DNA of 5,075 nt from positions 1 through 5,075 of the forward strand of contig JABHUT010000204.1 in the NCBI GenBank assembly GCA_018658685.1, in the 5' to 3' direction. The translations under genes and the position numbers were made by a program. The stretch is from Alphaproteobacteria bacterium. Its GTDB lineage: Bacteria; Pseudomonadota; Alphaproteobacteria; MED-G09. The notes beneath the pieces were generated by a model, which saw only the letters and a program-made list of their open reading frames with translations, searched no databases and was not told the origin of the DNA. This document shows, piece after piece, positions 1 to 5,075 of this stretch; the stretch's first letter is position 1; each line of letters begins with the position of its first letter.

Positions 1-531
1 GAAACAATTATAACTAGAGACAAGGATGCGATTTTAAATTTTCAAGAAAAACATAATGACATTGTTGTTAAGCCATTATTTGGTAAGGGTGGGGAAGGAA
101 TTATTTTGATAAAAAAAGACAACGATGTGAGTACAATCATTTCAGATTTCTTGGAAAGCGAACTTGAGCCGATTATGGTCCAACCTTTTTTGCCCGAGGT
201 TAAGTTCGGAGATAAGCGGATAATTATTTTAAATGGAGAACCTGTTGGCTGCTTGAATAGAATACCCGCAGATGGAGAGTTTCGTTCAAATCTTGGTGTT
301 GGCGGAATTCCTGTACTTTCAGAATTAAGTGATAATGATAAAAAGATATGTGAAAGAATAAAATCTACCCTACTAGATATGAATCTCTTTTTTGTGGGGA
401 TAGATGTTATTGGAGATTATTTGACAGAAATAAATGTTACATGCCCAACGGGTGTTAGGCAAATCAAAGGCCTGGGCGGTCCCGACATACCAAATATATT
501 TTGGAGACAAGTCGAAGATTTATTTTTTTAA
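1..531 (+). CDS. gshB: Glutathione synthetase, C-terminal part (5' end outside window)
   Basis: Glutathione synthetase joins gamma-glutamylcysteine and glycine using ATP, the second step of glutathione synthesis in the cytoplasm. The frame is open from base 1 to a TAA at 529-531, giving 176 residues; against the E. coli enzyme of about 316 residues, roughly 140 N-terminal residues lie outside the window. What remains is the ATP-grasp part: KPLFGKGGEG (residues 24-33, the glycine-rich ATP loop), FGDKRIIILNGEP in the mid region, and DVIGDYLTEINVTCPTG (135-151), where E143 and N145 match the Mg-binding Glu and Asn of the E. coli protein. A TTG at 106 could be mistaken for a start, but the homologous sequence continues upstream of it (RDKDAILNFQEKHNDIVVKPLFG), so it is internal. 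The gene is convergent with maeB, with 27 bases between the stop codons. No damage is visible in the part seen. Confidence 0.95.
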   Translation, partial: ETIITRDKDAILNFQEKHNDIVVKPLFGKGGEGIILIKKDNDVSTIISDFLESELEPIMVQPFLPEVKFGDKRIIILNGEPVGCLNRIPADGEFRSNLGVGGIPVLSELSDNDKKICERIKSTLLDMNLFFVGIDVIGDYLTEINVTCPTGVRQIKGLGGPDIPNIFWRQVEDLFF

Positions 532-566
532 AAGAAAAATTAATTTTAAAAAATATTATTATCTTC
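514..566. terminator. Candidate bidirectional terminator between convergent gshB and maeB
   Basis: A perfect 10-bp inverted repeat made only of A and T (TTTTTTAAAA at 524-533, TTTTAAAAAA at 544-553) encloses a 10-base loop and overlaps the gshB stop codon. An outer pair, GAAGAT (514-519) and ATCTTC (561-566), extends the symmetry across the maeB stop, with a few unpaired bases between inner and outer stems. T-runs are present on either strand's transcript, so it could end both convergent transcripts. Against this, the inner stem has no G-C pair and would be weak, and A/T dyads are frequent by chance in DNA this AT-rich. The location is the strongest support. Confidence 0.35.
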
Positions 567-2835
567 CAAGATCACACGCAGCTATTGCGGCTAGATTTAT
601 TATTTCTGAAACTTTTGAACCAGTAGGAATTATTTGAATAGGTTTTGATAATCCTACAAGTAGGGGGCCTACCAAGTTCGAGCCACCTAATTCTTGAAGT
701 AATTTAGTAGAAATTGATGCGGAGTGAATCGCTGGCATGACCAGGACATTTGCTGGTTCTGTTAGCCTGCAAAATGGATATAAAGCCATGGCATCGGAAT
801 TAAGGGCGACATCTGCAGCCATTTCGCCATCGTACTCGAAGCTTGTATTTCTTTTGTCTAGAATATTTACTGCCTCTCTCATAAAAGTTGACCTTTCTCC
901 TTCTGGATAACCAAAGGATGAATATGCTAGAAGGGCAACTCTAGGAACAAAGCCTAGCCTTCTTGCTAGCTCGGCACCTGCTTCTGCAATGTCAGCAATT
1001 TCTTCAGCAGAAGGCATATCATGTACATTAGTATCTGCAACAAGAACTGTTCTTGAATCAGAAACCATTGCTGATATTCCAACCACTCTCTTGTCTTTTA
1101 TGGGATCTATTACTTGACAAACATCCTCAAGTGCAAGGGAGTAATTCCTTGTCACCCCGGTAACCATAGCATCTGCATGTCCCATTGCCGTCATGCATGA
1201 TGAAAAAATATTTCTATCATTATTAACCATTCTTAAACAGTCCCGCCTGAGATAGCCCTTCCTTTGAACACGTTTGTATAAGAATTCTGCATATTCCTCA
1301 GAATGTTTAGTATCTTTTGAATTAACTATTTCAATATCTGTTTCAGGCTGAAGACCAATTTTTTTTAGAGTTGATTTTATTTTTTCTTCACGGCCAATTA
1401 GAATTGGAATACCAAGACCAAGTTCTCTAAAATTTAAAGCTGCTCTTATTATTTTTTCCTCTTCACCTTCGGCAAAAACAACCCTTTTCATTAACCTTTT
1501 TGCCTTTTGAAAAATTGGCTGCATTATATCTGCTGTAGGATCAAGTCTTGCTGAAAGCCTACTCTTATAAGCATCATCATCTATTATTGGTAAGCGAGCT
1601 ACCCCTGAACTCATGGCAGCCTTTGCAACTGCTGGAGGAATATCTCTTATAAGTCTTGGATCAAAAGGTGCTGGAATAATATATTCTGGTCCATATCTAG
1701 GTCTTGTTCCAGAGTATGCAGCCGCAACTTCATCAGGAACATCCTCTCGAGCAAGTTTAGCAAGAGATTCTGCACAAGCAATTTTCATATCTTCATTAAT
1801 TGTAGTTGCCCTAACGTCTAAAGCCCCTCTAAAAATATAAGGAAACCCGAGAACATTATTTACCTGATTTGCATAATCAGATCTTCCTGTAGCCATTATG
1901 CAATCGGGTCTAACCTCCTTTGCTATTATTGGGTCAATTTCAGGATCTGGATTAGCCATAGCAAAAATTATTGGGTCTTTATTCATAGTCTTAACCATCT
2001 CTGGCGTTAGCGCTCCCTTTACAGACAGACCTAAGAAAATATCGGAACCTTTTACGGCATCAGCAAGATTTCTATCGCTAGTTTCAACTGCGTGCGCAGA
2101 CTTCCACTGATTAACGTTTCCTTCTCGTCCAACATAGATTGGGCCCTTGGAATCACATAAAATAGCATTATCATGAGGTAACCCCATCGCCTTTAATAAT
2201 TCAAGACATGCAATACCTGCAGCCCCAGCTCCATTTATCACAACTTTAATATCTTTGATATTTTTACCAGTTAGATCTAAGGCATTAATTATTCCCGCCG
2301 TAGAAATGATAGCCGTCCCGTGCTGATCATCGTGGAACACAGGTATATTTAATTTTTCTCTTAATTTACTCTCGATAATAAAGCAGTCAGGAGCGCTTAT
2401 GTCTTCAAGATTTATTCCACCAAATGAAGGCTCTAAGCTTGCTATTATATCTGTTATTTTATCCGGATCAGTTTCATTAATTTCTATATCAATAGAATCA
2501 ACATCCGCAAACCTTTTAAATAATACCGCCTTACCTTCCATAACTGGTTTTGAAGCTAAAGGCCCAAGGTCTCCAAGGCCCAAAATTGCAGAACCATTTG
2601 AAATAACAGCAACAAGATTACCTTTAGCAGTATAATCATAAGCGCTATCTGGATTTTCTGAAATAGCCAAAACTGGGGCAGCTACGCCTGGGGAATAAGC
2701 TAAGGCTAAATCTCTTTGGGTCGCCATTGGTTTGGTAGCATTTATTTCAATTTTTCCAGGCCTACCTTCAGAATGAAATTTCAGTGCTTCTTTTTCGTCA
2801 TAGCTTGTTTCAGTTATATTGTTTTTTTCTTTCAC
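559..2835 (-). CDS. maeB: NADP-dependent malic enzyme with C-terminal phosphotransacetylase-like domain
   Basis: This enzyme oxidatively decarboxylates malate to pyruvate in the cytoplasm, normally making NADPH and linking the TCA cycle to pyruvate and acetyl-CoA. It is complete at 758 residues, close to E. coli MaeB (759). The malic N-domain contains YSPGVAAP (Y47, expected catalytic Tyr), MEGKAVLFK (K102, expected catalytic Lys), and INLED (E144, D145) with FHDDQHGTAI (D170) as metal ligands. The Rossmann motif is VVINGAGAAGIAC (198-210), followed by MANPDPEI (293-300) and TGRSDYANQVNNVLGFP (316-332). From about residue 435 to the end is a phosphotransacetylase-like domain (FAEGEEEKIIRAAL at 454-467, GHADAMVTGVTRNYS at 552-566, LVMPAIHSASIS at 698-709). 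In this family that domain is not a working acetyltransferase and is thought to serve acetyl-CoA regulation and oligomerisation. The start is GTG: an in-frame TAA lies four codons upstream (2850-2848), and a purine-rich AAAAGAGAAAGAAA (2849-2836) serves as a weak ribosome site. NADP rather than NAD use is inferred from the family. Confidence 0.96.
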   Translation of the reverse strand: MKEKNNITETSYDEKEALKFHSEGRPGKIEINATKPMATQRDLALAYSPGVAAPVLAISENPDSAYDYTAKGNLVAVISNGSAILGLGDLGPLASKPVMEGKAVLFKRFADVDSIDIEINETDPDKITDIIASLEPSFGGINLEDISAPDCFIIESKLREKLNIPVFHDDQHGTAIISTAGIINALDLTGKNIKDIKVVINGAGAAGIACLELLKAMGLPHDNAILCDSKGPIYVGREGNVNQWKSAHAVETSDRNLADAVKGSDIFLGLSVKGALTPEMVKTMNKDPIIFAMANPDPEIDPIIAKEVRPDCIMATGRSDYANQVNNVLGFPYIFRGALDVRATTINEDMKIACAESLAKLAREDVPDEVAAAYSGTRPRYGPEYIIPAPFDPRLIRDIPPAVAKAAMSSGVARLPIIDDDAYKSRLSARLDPTADIMQPIFQKAKRLMKRVVFAEGEEEKIIRAALNFRELGLGIPILIGREEKIKSTLKKIGLQPETDIEIVNSKDTKHSEEYAEFLYKRVQRKGYLRRDCLRMVNNDRNIFSSCMTAMGHADAMVTGVTRNYSLALEDVCQVIDPIKDKRVVGISAMVSDSRTVLVADTNVHDMPSAEEIADIAEAGAELARRLGFVPRVALLAYSSFGYPEGERSTFMREAVNILDKRNTSFEYDGEMAADVALNSDAMALYPFCRLTEPANVLVMPAIHSASISTKLLQELGGSNLVGPLLVGLSKPIQIIPTGSKVSEIINLAAIAACDLGR

Positions 2836-2902
2836 TTTCTTTCTCTTTTAAATGCGCCTTAATGATATTCAAATTATATAAAATAGTTATATGATGAGGG
2901 AA

Positions 2903-2929
2903 ATTATATAATACTGTTAGAGCAGTCAA
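2903..2929 (-). promoter_or_regulatory. Candidate sigma-70-type promoter for maeB
   Basis: Read on the minus strand, TTGACT (2929-2924, five of six matches to the -35 consensus) is followed after 15 bases by a perfect TATAAT (2908-2903). Transcription would begin near 2896 and give a leader of about 60 bases before the maeB GTG. The good -35 box is notable in such an AT-rich region, where -10-like strings are common by chance. The 15-base spacer is shorter than the usual 16-18, which weakens the call. A second minus-strand TATAAT at 2878-2873 has no recognisable -35 box at normal spacing. Confidence 0.4.
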
Positions 2930-3033
2930 GTTATTTATAATAAAATAATAAAATTAAATAAGTATACAAATTAATATTACTATAATTATTGTATATTAGT
3001 AATATATTAACAAAAAATTAAATTAATTTTCTT

Positions 3034-3063
3034 TTGTTCGTTATTAATATAATTAAATATAAT
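3034..3063 (+). promoter_or_regulatory. Candidate sigma-70-type promoter for glnD
   Basis: A perfect TATAAT at 3058-3063 sits 18 bases after TTGTTC (3034-3039), which shares the important TTG with the -35 consensus but nothing more. The predicted start of transcription is near 3070, leaving a leader of only about 25 bases before the glnD ATG. Another TATAAT at 2981-2986 lacks a good -35 box. In DNA of more than 90% A/T a TATAAT alone means little; position just upstream of the gene is the main support. Confidence 0.35.
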
Positions 3064-3078
3064 AAGCCTCCTAGGCTT
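3064..3078. promoter_or_regulatory. Perfect 6-bp dyad (AAGCCT-CCT-AGGCTT) just upstream of glnD
   Basis: AAGCCT (3064-3069) and AGGCTT (3073-3078) are exact inverted repeats around CCT. The dyad abuts the candidate -10 box (3058-3063), spans the predicted transcription start, and ends 15 bases before the glnD ATG. It is the only GC-containing structured element in the AT-rich leader region. It could be an operator half-site pair at the start of transcription, a small RNA hairpin near the ribosome site if transcription starts further upstream, or a weak terminator stem, though the following T-run is short (GGATTTT). The sequence does not decide among these. Confidence 0.35.
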
Positions 3079-3093
3079 TGGATTTTAGGTAAA

Positions 3094-5075
3094 ATGATGG
3101 CCAAAATTGGTAAATTATTAGAAGAGTGTAATTTTGATTTCAAAAGTATCTTTAGTCAGGAAGAAATATATTCAAAGGATATAAACAAGTTATTAAAAGA
3201 ATACTCTCGCTCAGAACTTTCAAAGGCTCATCAGATATCTCGTAAAAGAATTGAGTCAGGGCTTTATAAAGGAAAAGAAGGCGCGAAACAAATAGCGCTT
3301 TTGCATGATCACCTTATTTGTAAATATTTAGACTTTTTAAGTGAATATATTCATCCATTAAACAACCCCACCCAGGCTGAAAAAATTTCTATCATAGCTA
3401 CTGGAGGTTATGGCCGTGGATTGTTGGCCCCAGGCTCAGATATAGATCTTCTTTTTCTTCTTCCTTACAAAAAAACAGCTTGGGCTGAGATTGCCATAGA
3501 AAATACATTGTATTTTTTATGGGATATTGGCCTTAAAGTTGGGCAGGCTACAAGAACTATTTCAGAGTGTGTGTCACTTTCAGCTTCTGATCAAACTATT
3601 GCTACTTCACTCCTTGATTCAAGGCATCTATGGGGAAACAAAGATTTAAGTTTAGAATTTAATAAAGTTTTCAGAGAGAAAATAAAAAAAATGTCATCTT
3701 TCGATTTTATTCAAGCCAAGCTTGATGAAAGGGAGGATAGACAAATCAAGGCAGGGCAATCAAGGTATTTAGTTGAGCCTAATATTAAAAACGGTAAAGG
3801 GGGATTAAGGGACTTAGAAACTTTAAGCTGGATGACAAATTTTTGCTACGACTGTTCTCGACCTGAAGAAATGAACATGAAAGGTATACTAACAAAAGCG
3901 GAGGCAAGAACCTTTGTAAAATGTGAAAACTTTCTTTGGCACGTCAGATGCCAGCTGCATTACATTGCAAATAGATCTGAAGAAGTAATAAATTTTAATG
4001 ATCAAAAAGAAATGGCCTTAAGATTAGGCTATGAGGATCGAAAAGGTCTAATGGGTGTGGAAAGATTTATGAGGCATTATTTTCTTATTGCAAGAGAGGT
4101 TGGTGATTTAACGAGATCTATATGCTCAATTTTAGAAGAGAGGCAAAAAAAATCTGTTCCAGTTATTTCTAAAGCGATCACTTTTCTTTATGCTAAAAAT
4201 CTTGATGGCTTTATCGTTACAAGCGGAAGAATTAATATTCCTGATGATAGTTTTTTTACAGAAGACCCTCTTAATATTCTAAGGTTATTTTATTTTTCTT
4301 CTGAACAGAACCTACTAATTCATCCTAATGCTGTTAAAGCCTTAAGAGAGTCATTGGCCCTTGTTAATGCAAAGCTACGGGCGAGTAGGGAGGCTAATGA
4401 TCTTTTTTTAAAAATTTTATTAAGCAAGAAGAATGCAGAATCTACATTAAGAGCGATGAATGAAAGTGGAGTTTTAGGGCGCTTTATTTCAGATTTTGGT
4501 AAGATTGTTGGTTTGATGCAATTTAACATGTATCATCATTTTACAGCCGATGAACACTTGCTTAGGGCAATTGGTGAACTTAATAAATTATTTTACTCAT
4601 CAGAATCCAATGTTCCTGATTTAGTAAGAGACCTTATTCAAGAAGGCTTAAATAAAAAGATATTAACAATAGCTTTATTTTTTCATGATATTGCAAAAGG
4701 ACGAGATGAAGATCATTCTGAGGTAGGGGCTTTAATAGTAGAAAAATTTTCTGAACGATTTCAGTTAACTGATTATGAGGTTGAAACCATAGCTTGGCTA
4801 GTTAGAGAGCACCTTATTATGAGTGATTTTTCTCAGACAAGAGATATTATGGATCAAAAGACCATAAAAGACTTTTCTCTTATTGTTCAAACCCCTGAAA
4901 GATTAAAACTTTTATTAATTTTAACAATTGCAGACATAACCGCTGTTGGCCCGGATGTTTGGAATGCTTATAAAGGGCAGCTTCTTGAACAATTATATAA
5001 GGAGACCTATGCTTATATAGCTGGAGATGTTTTAGGAAATGATCGAAGTGCTAGAGTGGATAGCAAGATTGAAAA
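3094..5075 (+). CDS. glnD: PII uridylyltransferase / uridylyl-removing enzyme, N-terminal 660 residues (3' end outside window)
   Basis: GlnD is the cytoplasmic glutamine sensor of nitrogen control: it uridylylates PII proteins (GlnB/GlnK) when glutamine is low and removes UMP when it is high. The frame is open to the window edge; the family is usually about 890-950 residues, so the C-terminal ACT glutamine-sensing domains are not seen. The nucleotidyltransferase motif GGYGRGLLAPGSDIDLLF begins at residue 104 with metal-binding D116 and D118. The conserved EPNIKNGKGGLRDL spans 228-241. The HD domain, which does the removal reaction, shows YHHFTADEH (480-488), FFHDIAKG (H531, D532), EDHSE (H541), REHL (H573) and LTIADITAVGPDVWNAYKGQLL (610-631). 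Both catalytic centres look intact. Two ATGs are adjacent (3094, 3097). AGG at 3087-3089 is 4 bases from the first and 7 from the second, so the second may be the true start. An in-frame TAA at 3019-3021 bounds the frame. It is divergent from maeB. Confidence 0.96.
   Translation, partial: MMAKIGKLLEECNFDFKSIFSQEEIYSKDINKLLKEYSRSELSKAHQISRKRIESGLYKGKEGAKQIALLHDHLICKYLDFLSEYIHPLNNPTQAEKISIIATGGYGRGLLAPGSDIDLLFLLPYKKTAWAEIAIENTLYFLWDIGLKVGQATRTISECVSLSASDQTIATSLLDSRHLWGNKDLSLEFNKVFREKIKKMSSFDFIQAKLDEREDRQIKAGQSRYLVEPNIKNGKGGLRDLETLSWMTNFCYDCSRPEEMNMKGILTKAEARTFVKCENFLWHVRCQLHYIANRSEEVINFNDQKEMALRLGYEDRKGLMGVERFMRHYFLIAREVGDLTRSICSILEERQKKSVPVISKAITFLYAKNLDGFIVTSGRINIPDDSFFTEDPLNILRLFYFSSEQNLLIHPNAVKALRESLALVNAKLRASREANDLFLKILLSKKNAESTLRAMNESGVLGRFISDFGKIVGLMQFNMYHHFTADEHLLRAIGELNKLFYSSESNVPDLVRDLIQEGLNKKILTIALFFHDIAKGRDEDHSEVGALIVEKFSERFQLTDYEVETIAWLVREHLIMSDFSQTRDIMDQKTIKDFSLIVQTPERLKLLLILTIADITAVGPDVWNAYKGQLLEQLYKETYAYIAGDVLGNDRSARVDSKIE

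Larger units (their letters stand above)
2836..3093. other. Divergent maeB/glnD intergenic region, extremely AT-rich
   Basis: This 258-base stretch separates the start codons of two divergent genes. The block 2931-3060 has only 10 G/C among 130 bases, far lower than the flanking genes. I see no open frame with coding character, no tRNA-like or riboswitch-like fold, and no long repeats. It does contain candidate promoters for both genes, a 17-base A/T palindrome (AAAATTAA-A-TTAATTTT, 3014-3030), and one GC-containing dyad next to glnD. Such tracts usually mean flexible or curved promoter DNA; any protein binding here is inference. Confidence 0.7.

Noticed and set aside
106..108. TTG as the start of a short independent gene
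   Set aside because: The same frame upstream continues with clear GshB sequence including the ATP loop, so the TTG is an internal Leu codon.
434..637. Plus-strand open frame across the gshB end and the maeB end
   Set aside because: It overlaps gshB in another frame and then runs antisense into maeB; its residues look like frame-shifted GshB sequence and it has no independent support.
660..672. Inverted repeat GTAGG-GGG-CCTAC
   Set aside because: It is inside maeB and encodes the conserved NLVGPLLVGL stretch, so the symmetry is most simply a result of the Val/Gly/Pro codons.
1613..1840. Open plus-strand frames opposite maeB (also 1898-2110 and 2399-2635)
   Set aside because: They lie wholly antisense to a clear, full-length malic enzyme gene, have no family resemblance and no convincing ribosome site; they are by-products of the maeB codons.
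3014..3030. 17-base A/T palindrome AAAATTAA-A-TTAATTTT as an operator
   Set aside because: In a block with over 90% A/T an 8-bp A/T dyad is expected by chance; kept only as a description of the spacer.
2931..3060. Replication origin or DnaA-box cluster in the AT-rich block
   Set aside because: No string resembling TTATCCACA was seen on either strand and there are no ordered short repeats; low GC alone is not enough.
4320..4529. Minus-strand open frame inside glnD
   Set aside because: It is antisense to well-conserved GlnD sequence and resembles no known protein.

Overview
The window reads as ordinary core chromosome of an AT-rich bacterium, most likely a free-living alphaproteobacterium with a low-GC, streamlined-looking genome. 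The assignment rests on protein wording: the malic enzyme carries the long malic enzyme plus phosphotransacetylase-like architecture with phrases I associate with alphaproteobacterial homologues (for example QRKGYLRRDC, GHADAMVTGVTRNYS and HSASISTKLLQELGG). The uridylyltransferase likewise has GGYGRGLLAPGSDIDLLF and AVGPDVWNAYKGQLL. Lineage below class cannot be settled by eye.

Layout. Positions 1-531 (+) hold the C-terminal part of glutathione synthetase (gshB), cut by the left edge. After only 27 bases between stop codons, the complete NADP-type malic enzyme maeB follows on the opposite strand (2835-559, GTG start), so gshB and maeB are convergent and share an A/T-only dyad that may act as a two-way terminator. 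A 258-base intergenic region (2836-3093) separates maeB from the divergently transcribed glnD (3094 onward, +), which runs off the right edge after 660 codons. Most of this region is extremely AT-rich: 2931-3060 contains only 10 G/C in 130 bases. It holds plausible promoters for both genes and one compact GC-containing dyad immediately upstream of glnD.

Function. The three genes are not an obvious single pathway. GshB makes glutathione, MaeB feeds pyruvate and NADPH from malate, and GlnD senses glutamine and sets PII signalling. They touch thiol/redox balance, central carbon flux and nitrogen status. The divergent maeB/glnD arrangement would allow joint control from the shared intergenic region, but the sequence does not prove it.

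I see no mobile element, CRISPR array, tRNA, rRNA or toxin-antitoxin module, and no convincing new system. The points worth a second look are regulatory (the dyad at glnD, the shared terminator dyad, the very AT-rich spacer) and syntenic (mutS is absent between maeB and glnD).
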